DNA of 64,000 nucleotides from Companilactobacillus versmoldensis DSM 14857 = KCTC 3814 (GTDB taxonomy: Bacteria; Bacillota; Bacilli; Lactobacillales; Lactobacillaceae), in assembly GCF_001434295.1 (NCBI RefSeq), contig NZ_AZFA01000010.1, positions 24,409-88,408 of the forward strand. The letters run 5' to 3'. The position numbers were made by a program, and so were the translations under genes. Under the pieces are notes generated by a model, which saw only the letters and a program-made list of their open reading frames with translations, was not told where the DNA came from and did no database searches. Below are positions 25,598 to 34,861 of this stretch, piece by piece (positions within the stretch are counted from its first letter, which is position 1; every line of letters begins with the position of its first letter).

Positions 25598-26347
25598 TTA
25601 AACTTCTTGTCCCGTCGGACGGATAACCATTTCGTTGACCGACATATTTGCTGGAGTATCAATCACGAAAGCAACTGCTTGAGCAATTTCTTCCGGTTGC
25701 ATTGCGGACATTTCAGAGCCTGGTTGACTAGTTGCCTCTTCGAGACCTTTTTTGATCTCTTGATTATTGATCGAATTGAATAATTCAGTTTTAACAGTTC
25801 CTGGAGCAATCACCGTCGTCTTAATATTGTTAGCATGTTCTTCTTGACGAAGACCTTCCATGATTGCACGGACGGCATATTTAGTGCCTGAATAAGTTGC
25901 ATAACCAGGCAATACCTCATATCCCAGAACTGAAGAAGTCGTGATGACATGACCGCTCTTTTGTTTCTTCATAATAGGAAGAGCTGAAGCGATACCGTTC
26001 AGAACGCCTTTAACATTGATGTCGAGCATATTGTCCCATTCGTCACGAGCAACTTGGTCCAAATTGTTAACTGGCATGATACCAGCATTATTGAACAAGA
26101 CATCGATCTTGCCATATTCAGCAACTGTTTTGTCGATAACGTTTTGAACTTGATCTTTGTCGGTAACATCAGCTTCGACAGGCAAAATAGTAGCAGAAGC
26201 ATTATTGTCTTTGATCTCTTGTAGACGACTCAGCCGACGGGCGGCAATAGTCAATTTTGCCCCCTCACTTGCTAGTAAGTTGGCGGTAGCTTCTCCGATA
26301 CCACTTGAAGCTCCCATGATGATTACTACTTTATCTTTTAAACTCAT
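25598..26347 (-). CDS. Short-chain dehydrogenase/reductase (SDR)
   Basis: 249 residues. MGASSGIGEATA (cofactor loop), AARRLSRLQ (NADPH-type basic residues), NNAGIMPVNN, TSSVLGYEVLPGYATYSGTKYA with the catalytic Ser, Tyr and Lys. It is about as long as, and clearly similar to, the SDR at 15985-16728, and both have the PTGQEV/PTNQLG-like ending after VIRP, so the two are paralogs. The start is 11 bp after the acetyltransferase stop. Confidence 0.87.
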   Translation of the reverse strand: MSLKDKVVIIMGASSGIGEATANLLASEGAKLTIAARRLSRLQEIKDNNASATILPVEADVTDKDQVQNVIDKTVAEYGKIDVLFNNAGIMPVNNLDQVARDEWDNMLDINVKGVLNGIASALPIMKKQKSGHVITTSSVLGYEVLPGYATYSGTKYAVRAIMEGLRQEEHANNIKTTVIAPGTVKTELFNSINNQEIKKGLEEATSQPGSEMSAMQPEEIAQAVAFVIDTPANMSVNEMVIRPTGQEV

Positions 26348-26358
26348 AAAATTTTCTC

Positions 26359-26895
26359 CTACTCTTTAATAGTCTTGATAAACCGTGCTGGAACCCCGCC
26401 AACGATAGTGTTAGAAGGAACATCTTTCGTTACCACTGCACCGGCACCGACAATGGCATTCTCACCGATGACGACACCAGGTGTAACAGTCACATTTGCT
26501 CCTAACCAAGCGTTATCGTGGATATAAACTGACTTCAGCTGCAGGTTCCTGCGAGTTTTTGGATCGATGTTGTGATTGACCGAAGCGATAGTTACGTTAG
26601 GACCGATCAAAACTCGGTCACCTAAATAGATGCCACCCATGTCAGTAAACATCGAACCGCCATTAATGAAGACGTTTTTTCCTATATGAAGGTTCCGCCC
26701 AAAATCAGTCCAAAACGGCAAGCGGATCTCAGTTGAAGAATCGACCTTTTCATTAGTGATCTGACTGACGACTGACTTGATCTCGTCTTGGTCGTGAAAG
26801 CCATTGTTAAGTTCTTCGACTAGTTTCAAGTTGGTTTGGACGATTTGATCAACTTGTTCGTAAGCCTTCGTACCTAAATCCATTTTTGATTTCAA
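26359..26895 (-). CDS. Sugar O-acetyltransferase (maltose/galactoside acetyltransferase-like, left-handed beta-helix)
   Basis: About 178 residues. The TTG at 26895 lies about six bases after GAGGTG and is preferred; GTG at 26901 and ATG at 26883 are alternatives. An N-terminal helical cap is followed by hexapeptide-repeat turns: IGKNVFINGGSMFTDMGGIYLGDRVLIGPNVTIASVNHNID, then WLGANVTVTPGVVIGENAIVGAGAVVTKDVPSNTIVGG. The catalytic His is in SVNHNID. Enzymes of this type acetylate sugar hydroxyls from acetyl-CoA. It is first in the operon with the SDR and aldo/keto reductase genes. Confidence 0.86.
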   Translation of the reverse strand: MKSKMDLGTKAYEQVDQIVQTNLKLVEELNNGFHDQDEIKSVVSQITNEKVDSSTEIRLPFWTDFGRNLHIGKNVFINGGSMFTDMGGIYLGDRVLIGPNVTIASVNHNIDPKTRRNLQLKSVYIHDNAWLGANVTVTPGVVIGENAIVGAGAVVTKDVPSNTIVGGVPARFIKTIKE

Positions 26896-27015
26896 TCTCA
26901 CACCTCATTTCTGTTCCCTTGATTGATTTAATTATACGAACCGATTAGTATAATGTTAAATACTTATTAATCATGGCTATCTATTACATTTGCTTATGGA
27001 TAAAAAGGAGAAATT

Positions 27016-27906
27016 ATGGATATTCGCGTATTGAAATATTTCGTATCCGTCGCGCAAGAACAAAATATGACTAAGGCTGCTAACTTGCTCCACATCAGTC
27101 AGCCAGCACTGTCGCGACAGATAGCCGATCTTGAGACTGAACTGGGAACCAAGCTTTTAACTCGGAGCCATCGCAAAATTCAGATCACACCTGAAGGTTA
27201 TTATTTGCTAGAGCGAGCCCAGGAGATCATTGGTCTAGTCGACAAAACCACCCATACACTACAAAAACAAGATACCATCAGTGGCACACTCGATATCGGT
27301 GCTGGTGAAAGTGATCAACTCGGACCAGTCATGCAGGCTGTAAAAAACACCATCCATAAATATCCCGAGATCCATGTCAACTTCCACAGTGGTGATTCAT
27401 CGTTAACGTTCTCGGAACTAGACAGCGGTGTATTGGAGTTCTCCGTTATCATGGGTGATTTTAATTTGAGCAACTATAATCAACTTGAGTTACCAACTAA
27501 AAATCACTGGGGAGTCTTGATGAGAAAAGACGAACCACTAGCTCAAAAAGATTCAATTTCTCCTAGTGACCTATTAGGGCGGCCAATTTTATCCTCACGA
27601 CAGGCGACCAAACAATTCTTTGATGATTGGAGCGATGGACTAAGTGCCCAATTCGACTTCATCGGGACATACAATCTGTTTTACAATGCCAGTTTATTAG
27701 TCAAAACTGGCGCCTGCATTGCCTTAACGTTTGGAGGTCTGGCTGACGTTTCTTCAGAAAGTGAATTGACTTTTAAGCCATTAACGCCAGATTTGACTGG
27801 GACCAATACTTTGATCTGGAGCAAAGGCCGAAACTTGCCAAAGGCCAACCAAATCTTTTTAGATGAATTACAAAAGATTTTAAAATATGAAAAAACAAAA
27901 AAATAG
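27016..27906 (+). CDS. LysR-family transcriptional regulator
   Basis: 296 residues. MDIRVLKYFVSVAQEQNMTK begins the winged helix, and LLHISQPALSRQIADLE is the recognition region (about 24-40). AAAAGGAGAAATT precedes the ATG. Divergent from the acetyltransferase/SDR/reductase operon (gap about 120 bp), and a plausible regulator of it. It ends in a strong bidirectional terminator. Confidence 0.87.
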   Translation: MDIRVLKYFVSVAQEQNMTKAANLLHISQPALSRQIADLETELGTKLLTRSHRKIQITPEGYYLLERAQEIIGLVDKTTHTLQKQDTISGTLDIGAGESDQLGPVMQAVKNTIHKYPEIHVNFHSGDSSLTFSELDSGVLEFSVIMGDFNLSNYNQLELPTKNHWGVLMRKDEPLAQKDSISPSDLLGRPILSSRQATKQFFDDWSDGLSAQFDFIGTYNLFYNASLLVKTGACIALTFGGLADVSSESELTFKPLTPDLTGTNTLIWSKGRNLPKANQIFLDELQKILKYEKTKK

Positions 27907-27937
27907 GACAAATCCATTAATGGATTTGTCCTTTTTG
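27905..27937. terminator. Bidirectional terminator
   Basis: AGGACAAATCCATTAATGGATTTGTCCTTTTT, near-perfect 14-bp stem between convergent genes. Confidence 0.9.
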
Positions 27938-27938
27938 A

Positions 27939-28812
27939 TTATTCTGCGTGAACGTCAAATGCGTTAAGCAATTGATCTTTGATACCGGGTGCATCTGGAT
28001 CATGTCTGCCTTCACCATTGCGGTCCAAGGCACGGATTGAATCCATTTCATCGGAAGTCAATTCGAAATCGAAGATCTCTTTGTTTGACTTGATACGTGC
28101 TTCATGAACTGACTTAGGGAAGACGATGATGCCTTCTTGATGTTCGAATCTCAAGATAACTTGACCGACATCCTTGCCATATTTTTCAGCAATGTTTTTA
28201 AGAACTGGTTCGTTAAACAGGTCTTTGTCACCTTGGCCAAGTGGACCCCATGCTTCAAGAGCAACATGATTTTCTGCCAAGATCTTACGCAATTCTTTTT
28301 GTTGAAAATATGGGTCGAATTGCATTTGGTTGACACTTGGCATGACGTCAAAGTTAGGCACGAATTTGTTCCAGATCTTAGGTGTCATATTTGATACACC
28401 AATCGAACGGATCTTACCATCTTTTTGAGCTTCTTCCATGGCTTTCCAAGCTTCATCGACTTTACCGTATGGTTGGTGGATCAAGTAAAGGTCCATGTAA
28501 TCCAAACCTAATTTTTCAAGTGAAAGGTCGATAGCTTTTTTAGCATCTTCATAAGCAAAATCTTGCAGCCATAATTTTGATGTGACCCAAATTTGGTCAC
28601 GAGGAATGCCACTGTCTTTGATAGCCTTGCCGACTTCTTGTTCATTGAAGTAAGCAACAGCTGTATCGATGTGACGATAGCCTAATTTCAAGGCTTCAGT
28701 AACAGCCTTATAAGTTGAGCCATCTGCAGGGATTTGGAAAGTACCGAATCCGAATGAAGGAATCTCAGTACCATCATTTAATTTTAAAGTTTGTAATATC
28801 TGTATTTGCCAT
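27939..28812 (-). pseudogene. Aldo/keto reductase with an early frameshift
   Basis: The AKR frame (tetrad Asp in YRHIDTAVAY, Lys in TSKLWL, His in YLIHQPY; tail FPKSVHEARIKSN) continues upstream of the first in-frame start (a TTG at 28691) through LKLNDGTEIPSFGFGTFQIP, the normal first strands of the barrel. The only ATG with a ribosome site (GGGAG, ATG at 28812) reads MANTDITNFKIK-stop in another frame. Removing one base near 28794-28797 gives MANTDIQTLKLNDG and an intact protein of about 290 residues. So this is a pseudogene, a sequencing error, or a protein started at 28691 lacking about 40 residues of the barrel. Confidence 0.8.
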
Positions 28813-28927
28813 GTATTAAATCTCCCTCTTTTTTTAGAGTTCCATAATGTAACAAGTTCATTATAGTCGGAATATAAAAATAAAAAATTACTTATTAGTT
28901 ATAGCAGTATACGTTTCATGCATAGCA

Positions 28928-28960
28928 AAAAACGACCGCATTTATCTGCGGTCGTTTCTA
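28928..28960 (-). terminator. Terminator after the osmolyte transporter operon
   Basis: AAACGACCGC-atttatc-TGCGGTCGTTT with T- and A-rich flanks. Confidence 0.85.
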
Positions 28961-28961
28961 T

Positions 28962-30488
28962 TTATTCAATCAAATTATGTGATTTCAGATAATTATGAGC
29001 TACGACGCTAGCTTTCTTATGCTTGACCGTAACTTGATAATTCATCTTCTGCATATCCTCGGTCGAGATCTTGCCTGAAAGCTTGTTCAAGCTTTTGACA
29101 ATCTGAGGATGCTTCTTGGCAAAGCTTTGTTTCATCATTGGCGCACCTTGATATGGTGGGAAGAAGTGCTTGTCATCTTTTAACACGACTAAATGATACT
29201 GGCGTACTTGCGGATCAGTCGTGTAGCCATCGACTAAGTTGACTCTGCGGTCAGCGATAGCTTTATATCTCAGTGTTGGCTCCATGGTAGAAACCTTGGC
29301 GAAATCGAGGTTGTACTTCTTTTTCAGACCGACGTATCCGTCAGCTAAATTAGAGAAGTCGGGATCAAACGCTGCGTGAACTTTATCATTGACCCGTTCA
29401 AGGTCACTCAACTTGGTTACGCCATACTTCTTGGAGAATTCTTTGGTGACAGCCAAGTCGTAGCCATTTTCATATTCCATTGGTTTCAAGAACTTCATCT
29501 GATGCTGTTCTTGAATCTGTTCACTGGCGACTTGATAGATCTTATTCGGATCTTTGGGGGTATTGCCCTTGTACTTAACTAACGATTCCAAGATCGTCCC
29601 AGTAAATTCAGGGTAGATATCGATCTGGTTACGCTGCAAAGCCTTGAATAAGAAAGTCGTCCCACCAAAGTTAGGCTTTAATGTGACATCCGTTTGCGGA
29701 TTATCCTCTTGGATCAGGTCTTTATACATGTTCATCAAAATTTCTGGTTCACTACCAAGTTTCCCGGCAATCGTCAAAGAAACTTTTTCCGGTTGCATAG
29801 CTTGATAGGCTTTGGTGCCACCGAATCCTAGCATGATCAATAAAACGATGATCCCACTGACATAGATCCGTTTGGAAGTACCACCGATATATTTCAATAA
29901 GGCACTAAACAAGAAGGCTAGAACAGCTGACAAGACACCACCAATGACTAAGTAGGAATTGTTGTTCTGTTGAATACCTAACATGATGTAATTACCTAGA
30001 CCACCAGCACCGATAAAGGCAGCTAAAGTGGCGGTACCAATGATCATGACTAAAGCAATCCGAATACCGGAGATGATCATCGGCAAGGCCAACGGAAATT
30101 CCAATCTTTGCAGCTGCTTCCAACGCGACAGACCAAAGGCCTCTGCAGCTTCTTCAAGGTTGGGATCGATGTTGGTCAATCCCGAGTAAGTATTTTGATA
30201 AAGCGGCATGATCCCGTAAAGGGTCAAAGTAATAACTGCTGGAACCGTCCCGATACCAACAAGTGGGATCAACAGACCCAGTAAGGCTAAACTTGGAATG
30301 GTCTGAATGATACCAGTCACTTGTAGCATCGCCTCACCCCAGCGACGGTGGTTTCTCAATAGGATCGCCAATGGAACAGCGATCACGATGGCGATAATGA
30401 TAGAAATAAACGAAATACCAATATGTTCATATAACGAGTTCAATATCTCTCCATGTTGGGCCGAGATAGTTTGCATTAACGTGTTCAT
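28962..30488 (-). CDS. Osmoprotectant (betaine/carnitine/choline) ABC transporter permease fused to substrate-binding protein
   Basis: 508 residues. Residues 1 to about 215 form a five- to six-helix permease with the EAA loop (EEAAEAFGLSRWKQLQRLEFPLALP). After a further helix at about 212-230, residues from 240 form a glycine-betaine-type periplasmic binding domain (VSLTIAGKLGSEPEILMNMY; DIYPEFTGTILESL; ending VVAHNYLKSHNLIE). This fusion is the OpuF/BusB-like design found in lactic acid bacteria. With the ATPase gene three bases upstream, it makes a complete importer of compatible solutes. Confidence 0.92.
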   Translation of the reverse strand: MNTLMQTISAQHGEILNSLYEHIGISFISIIIAIVIAVPLAILLRNHRRWGEAMLQVTGIIQTIPSLALLGLLIPLVGIGTVPAVITLTLYGIMPLYQNTYSGLTNIDPNLEEAAEAFGLSRWKQLQRLEFPLALPMIISGIRIALVMIIGTATLAAFIGAGGLGNYIMLGIQQNNNSYLVIGGVLSAVLAFLFSALLKYIGGTSKRIYVSGIIVLLIMLGFGGTKAYQAMQPEKVSLTIAGKLGSEPEILMNMYKDLIQEDNPQTDVTLKPNFGGTTFLFKALQRNQIDIYPEFTGTILESLVKYKGNTPKDPNKIYQVASEQIQEQHQMKFLKPMEYENGYDLAVTKEFSKKYGVTKLSDLERVNDKVHAAFDPDFSNLADGYVGLKKKYNLDFAKVSTMEPTLRYKAIADRRVNLVDGYTTDPQVRQYHLVVLKDDKHFFPPYQGAPMMKQSFAKKHPQIVKSLNKLSGKISTEDMQKMNYQVTVKHKKASVVAHNYLKSHNLIE

Positions 30489-30491
30489 CAG

Positions 30492-31418
30492 CTACTCCCC
30501 CTCGATTTCAAAATATTTCAGCAATTGCCGGTTAGTCGTCGAATAACCTTTGTCGTGATACTGAAATTTCAAAATAGGCTCAGTCTGGAGCTTTTCGACG
30601 ACCTGACCAAACTTATCGATCGGTTCAAGGTCGTCGCGATAAGGAATACTCTTAATATTGTCAGACTCGATGAAAAAGTCGAGATCCCACCAATGCGGAG
30701 TACCAGCGCCAAAGAAACTTTTGACAAATTTATTAGCTGGCTGATGCATGATCTCGTGCGGTGTACCCACCTGCTGAACTGTCCCGTGATTCAAAACAGC
30801 TATTTGTTGCCCCATTTTAAGGGCCTCTTGCATATCATGAGTCACAAAGACGATCGTCGTCTTGAATTGCTTTTGCAACTTCAAAACTAGATCTTGCGAT
30901 TTTTTCCGCAGGACCGGATCCAAAGCACTGAAAGACTCATCCATCAAAACGATCTTTGGCTCAGTAGCTAAAGCACGGATGATCGAAACACGTTGCTGTT
31001 GACCACCAGATAACTCGCTAGGCTTTCTTTTAGCGTACTTTTTTGGATCAAGCTCAACTGCCTGCATTAGTTCAGCAGCCCGTTGACGACGTTTTTTCTT
31101 GTTGACGCCTTGTTGCTCTAATTGAATGGCGATGTTGTCTTCGACATTCAGATTTGGGAAAAGACTGCTGTCCTGTAAAACATAGCCCATGCTCAAGCGT
31201 AGTTTTTGCATGTCGTATTCCTTGATCTTCTTATTATCGAAATAAACATCCCCGTCAGTTGGAACGGTCAATTGATTCAGCATCCGTAGCAAGGTGGTTT
31301 TCCCACTACCACTAGGACCGACCAGTACAAATATTTCATTATCGTTGATAGTCAAATTAACGTCTTTGAGCACGACGTTGTCCTCGAATCGCATACCAAC
31401 GTTTTTGTATTCGATCAA
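30492..31418 (-). CDS. Osmoprotectant ABC transporter ATP-binding protein
   Basis: 308 residues from the TTG at 31418, four bases after GGGGGGAG; the frame runs open to 31532 without a ribosome site. Walker A is GPSGSGKTT (about 34-42), the signature is LSGGQQQR, and Walker B is IVLMDESFSALD with the switch His in FVTHDMQEA. The region after about residue 245 is short, so the tandem CBS domains found in OpuCA/OpuA-type ATPases are missing or reduced. It forms an operon with the fused permease/binding protein. Confidence 0.92.
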   Translation of the reverse strand: MIEYKNVGMRFEDNVVLKDVNLTINDNEIFVLVGPSGSGKTTLLRMLNQLTVPTDGDVYFDNKKIKEYDMQKLRLSMGYVLQDSSLFPNLNVEDNIAIQLEQQGVNKKKRRQRAAELMQAVELDPKKYAKRKPSELSGGQQQRVSIIRALATEPKIVLMDESFSALDPVLRKKSQDLVLKLQKQFKTTIVFVTHDMQEALKMGQQIAVLNHGTVQQVGTPHEIMHQPANKFVKSFFGAGTPHWWDLDFFIESDNIKSIPYRDDLEPIDKFGQVVEKLQTEPILKFQYHDKGYSTTNRQLLKYFEIEGE

Positions 31419-31593
31419 AATGCTCCCCCCTAAAAAAGTACATTTATTATAAGAATAAATTTCTTTATTCCTAATTGCCAATGAACTGCTTATTCCTAAA
31501 TTACGTATTACATAACCAGTGTACCCTTTCAAGTTTTGATTTACTTATTTTAAATCAAAATATTAAAATATAAATTAATTATTTTTAGCAACA

Positions 31594-31625
31594 AAAAAAG
31601 CCACAATCAGTTTGTGGCTTAATCT
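31594..31625 (-). terminator. Terminator after the multicopper oxidase gene
   Basis: AAGCCACAA-tcag-TTTGTGGCTT with A7 and a T-rich flank. Confidence 0.8.
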
Positions 31626-31629
31626 ATTT

Positions 31630-33168
31630 CTACATTTTCATACCTAATTTCTTATAGGAATCCATGCCGGCCATCCAGAGATCTTCCGGCTTGATGCCCC
31701 GTTCTTTCGCAAAAGCGTTCATCAAAGTTTCCATATCCATCAACTTGTATTTTGGCATTGGCTTGTCTGGTTCGTAGGCCTGGATCTGGGCCATCATACC
31801 GCCATCTTCGTGTTCCAGAATGTGGCAGTGATACATATAAAGACCTGGTAGATCGAAACGGACTAAGATCCGCACCGTCTCGCCAGGATTGACCCCGACC
31901 GTGTCCTTGAAACCATGCTCGTTAGGATAAGGTTCATGGCCATTGCGGCTGATGACTAGAAATTCCGTCCCATGCATGTGGAAAGGATGGACCATCCCTT
32001 GCTTGGGATCATTGCTGTTGACGATATCCCAGTACTGAGCTTTGCCGACTGGCTGAGTCGCATCGATCCGCTGGATCTGAAACTTCTTGCCATCAATTTC
32101 AACGCCCTCATCCATACCACTCATGACTACTTTTCTAACTGGAGTCTGTGGGTCGACTGTTGGTGCTTTCACTGTGAACAAGTCTTCAGGGATGACTGAA
32201 TCATCTTTAGCAAATTTGTGGATCCTAAATTTCAGCAATGGGGTGTCATCACTGAATAATGTCACTTCATCGCCTTCGTGGTATCCTTCGAAATCGATGA
32301 CGATTTCTTGGCGCTCAGCGCAGGTGATCATCAAATGTGTCATTTTGATGGGATGCGGCAATAAGCTTTCGTCTCCAGCTATTTGGGTGAATTGCAAATC
32401 ATCGCTCAAATGCAGGCGCCATTCACGACGGTTGGCTCCATCAAGCAATCTCAAGCGCAATTTTTGTGTCGTAACATCGAAGTAAGGATTAACAGTGCCA
32501 TTGATCATTGCAGTCGGACCAGTGACTCCATCGGGATTGTAATCAGCGTGATAATCCAGTTGGTTGTTTTCATGGAATATCCGATCCTGTAAAACTACTG
32601 GGATATCATCGACGCCATAGTTGTTTGGTATATTTAATTCACTGCTATGTTTATCGGTCACTAAGACCATGGTGGCTAAGCCATGCCAGACCTGCTCAGC
32701 AGTCGAAGGACATGGGTGCGCATGCAACCAAGTCGTTGCTGCTGGCTGATTTAAAGTAAAGTCGATCTGCTTTGCTTCTCCAGGATAAACTGGAGCGTGG
32801 CAACCTCCATCAACGTATGGGCCAGTAACTAATAAGCCATGCCAATGAAAGGTCGTAAGCTCTGGCAGGTGGTTCTGTAGAGTAACGTGGATATGCTTGC
32901 CTGCCGGATAAACAATCGTTTTCCCGAGGATACTATTATTGTATCCCCAAGTCTTTGTTTTAGCTCCAGGCAAGATCTGGGTCTCGCCTGCTTGGGCTGT
33001 GACGGTGTAATAAACATCGTCCTTTGTTTCTTTATCAGGTTTCAACAATGGCGGAACGTTTAACGGTTTTTCGGGTGCATCTGCGACCCGCAAAGGAATA
33101 TATGCTCCATCTTGCTTGTCAAAAGCCTTCTCATCAAAAAAATAATCTGTCGTAACTGTCTCAGTCAT
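31630..33168 (-). CDS. Multicopper oxidase (laccase/CotA-like)
   Basis: 512 residues. All four copper-ligand clusters are visible: HWHG (108-111), WLHAHPC with HAH at 149-151, VHPFHMHGTEF, and the C-terminal HCHILEHEDGGMM at about 447-459, which combines the type 1 copper His, Cys and Met with type 3 ligands. The three-cupredoxin length fits. No signal peptide is seen, so a cytoplasmic location is inferred. Family reactions are one-electron oxidation of phenols, amines or Cu(I)/Mn(II) coupled to O2 reduction to water. Lactobacillus homologs have been linked to biogenic-amine oxidation. GGAGGAATCCGA precedes the ATG. Confidence 0.92.
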   Translation of the reverse strand: MTETVTTDYFFDEKAFDKQDGAYIPLRVADAPEKPLNVPPLLKPDKETKDDVYYTVTAQAGETQILPGAKTKTWGYNNSILGKTIVYPAGKHIHVTLQNHLPELTTFHWHGLLVTGPYVDGGCHAPVYPGEAKQIDFTLNQPAATTWLHAHPCPSTAEQVWHGLATMVLVTDKHSSELNIPNNYGVDDIPVVLQDRIFHENNQLDYHADYNPDGVTGPTAMINGTVNPYFDVTTQKLRLRLLDGANRREWRLHLSDDLQFTQIAGDESLLPHPIKMTHLMITCAERQEIVIDFEGYHEGDEVTLFSDDTPLLKFRIHKFAKDDSVIPEDLFTVKAPTVDPQTPVRKVVMSGMDEGVEIDGKKFQIQRIDATQPVGKAQYWDIVNSNDPKQGMVHPFHMHGTEFLVISRNGHEPYPNEHGFKDTVGVNPGETVRILVRFDLPGLYMYHCHILEHEDGGMMAQIQAYEPDKPMPKYKLMDMETLMNAFAKERGIKPEDLWMAGMDSYKKLGMKM

Positions 33169-33324
33169 TCGGATTCCTCCTCTTCACCAATTGAGTCCAG
33201 TTTAACATTAATATTTTAATATTTTTTATATGGCATTTTAGTTTAATGTTGCTATGAAAAAATATTATTTACTATACTATTAATCGGCGCATATCATGCT
33301 ATACTTAAAACACATTTGAATACG

Positions 33325-33402
33325 AGACATTTGGGGTGCGTAAAAGCTGAGAATATACCCATGGAACCTGATACAGTCAACACTGGCGCAGGAAAATGTG
33401 AA
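33325..33402 (+). ncRNA. TPP riboswitch (THI element)
   Basis: Diagnostic blocks in the right order: TTGGGGTGC, GCTGAGA, ACCC, GAACCTGATACAG, then a GCGCAGG-GAA-like end, with closing arms ACATT and AATGT. This is the thiamine pyrophosphate aptamer. It is followed by a terminator hairpin and the thiW-thiM-thiE operon, so TPP binding should favour termination. Confidence 0.93.
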
Positions 33403-33425
33403 CCGTACAACGATACGGTAATCTT

Positions 33426-33461
33426 GTGCCCGTCGATTTTTTTCGACAGGCATTTTTTATT
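33426..33461 (+). terminator. Riboswitch-controlled terminator
   Basis: TGCCCGTCGA-tttt-TCGACAGGCA followed by T6, about 25 nt after the TPP aptamer and 50 bp before thiW. Confidence 0.8.
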
Positions 33462-33509
33462 GGACTCCTTTGTCGAGAATTCAAAAATAATTCAAGGGAG
33501 TTTTATAGG

Positions 33510-34025
33510 ATGAAAAATGCTTCACAGGTACAAAAATTAACTATGTTGGCAATCATGATTGCCTTGGACGTGGTACTATCACCCATTTTTCGGATTGAAG
33601 GGATGGCACCGATGTCGAGTGTTTTAAACGTCATCGGAGCGGTTTTACTAGGACCTTTTTACGTCACGATCATGGCTCTAGTCTGCGCAGTCATCAGAAT
33701 GACGATAATGGGGATCCCACCACTGGCACTTACTGGGGCTTTCTTTGGTGCCTTGTTAGCCGGATTAGGTTATAAATTCACCGGTAAAGTTTGGGGCGCT
33801 GTCCTTGGAGAGATCATCGGGACCGGTTTGATCGGTTCACTATTGTCGTATCCAGTGATGGTCTGGTTCACCGGCAGCACTAACGGAATGTTTTGGTTCT
33901 TATACACGCCAAGATTTTTTGGCGGAGCAATTTCCGGCTCGATCATTGCCTATATCGTTTTATTCAAGTTGAAGAACACCAGCCCCTTTAAACGGATCCA
34001 AAGACTATTCGGGAGGATTGCCTGA
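33510..34025 (+). CDS. thiW: ECF transporter S component ThiW (thiazole uptake)
   Basis: 171 residues from the ATG at 33510, after AAGGGAG; the longer frame from 33426 crosses the terminator and is rejected. About five membrane helices. MIALDVVLSPIFRIEGMAPM and GAVLLGPFYVTIMALVCAVIRM match ThiW. It confers substrate specificity (hydroxyethylthiazole in the accepted model) on the shared ECF energising module encoded elsewhere. Stop and next start overlap (TGATG), coupling it to thiM. Confidence 0.92.
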   Translation: MKNASQVQKLTMLAIMIALDVVLSPIFRIEGMAPMSSVLNVIGAVLLGPFYVTIMALVCAVIRMTIMGIPPLALTGAFFGALLAGLGYKFTGKVWGAVLGEIIGTGLIGSLLSYPVMVWFTGSTNGMFWFLYTPRFFGGAISGSIIAYIVLFKLKNTSPFKRIQRLFGRIA

Positions 34026-34861
34026 TGATCTATCGCAAGATTGATTATTTTCTGCCATTCGTCAAGGACGCTTTTCCTTTGGAAAAGGTACCTTTGGTTC
34101 AATGCATAACTAACGTGGTGACTATTGAATCAGTCGCTAATGCCCTACTCTATATCGATGCCAAACCATTCATGGGTGACGACCCACGAGGATTCCCGGA
34201 ATTTTTCCAACAAAATGACAGCTTATTCTTGAATTTAGGACATATCTCGGCTGACCGCGAAAAAGCAATCTTATCTGCAGCACTAATAGCATTAGAAACA
34301 AAAACGCCAGACGTAGTCGACTTAGTCGGTGTCGCTGGTTCAAAGTATCGTCTCAAACTCGCCCGACAGCTGTTCGAATTACGTCCAACAGTCATCAAAG
34401 GCAATCTCTCAGAGATGCGAGCTTTTTGTGGTTTGACTAGTGCTGCCCGTGGCGTGGATGTTTCAATAGAAGATACTAACGAATCTGCGATTAATGACCT
34501 AGTCCAGGCGATGACGCAAATAAATCATTCCCATCCAGAAAGTTTGCTTTTAGCAACGGGACAGCGTGACTTGATAGTTTCTGATGGAAAGGCAATTTTT
34601 CTCGAAAATGGCACGTCACAGTTGGACCGATTCACAGGCACTGGTGACATTGTTGGTGCTCTGGTGACGGCTTTATTAGGTGCGGGAACGCCAGCTTTAA
34701 AGGCCACGATAGCAGCAATCAGCTACTTCAATCTAGGCGCCGAAAAAGCTCAGAAAACGACGATTGGTCTAGCAAACTTTCGCAATGAAACACTTAATCA
34801 GCTGTCACTTTTAATGAACCAACCAAATTGGTACGGGGAGATTCGAGGTGGAACATTATGA
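34025..34861 (+). CDS. thiM: Hydroxyethylthiazole kinase
   Basis: 278 residues. [19 protein letters not shown] is the conserved N-terminal substrate strand, GNLSEMRA the middle motif, and [18 protein letters not shown] the ribokinase-like anion hole, where ThiM proteins normally have a Cys (GTGC) and this one has Asp (GTGD). The reaction is ATP-dependent phosphorylation of 4-methyl-5-(2-hydroxyethyl)thiazole. It overlaps thiW and thiE by 1 and 4 bases respectively. Confidence 0.93.
   Translation: MIYRKIDYFLPFVKDAFPLEKVPLVQCITNVVTIESVANALLYIDAKPFMGDDPRGFPEFFQQNDSLFLNLGHISADREKAILSAALIALETKTPDVVDLVGVAGSKYRLKLARQLFELRPTVIKGNLSEMRAFCGLTSAARGVDVSIEDTNESAINDLVQAMTQINHSHPESLLLATGQRDLIVSDGKAIFLENGTSQLDRFTGTGDIVGALVTALLGAGTPALKATIAAISYFNLGAEKAQKTTIGLANFRNETLNQLSLLMNQPNWYGEIRGGTL

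Noticed and set aside
33426..33509. N-terminal extension of thiW across the terminator
   Set aside because: It would translate the terminator hairpin; the ATG at 33510 has its own ribosome site.
34150..34404. 84-codon minus-strand ORF
   Set aside because: Mirror frame within thiM.
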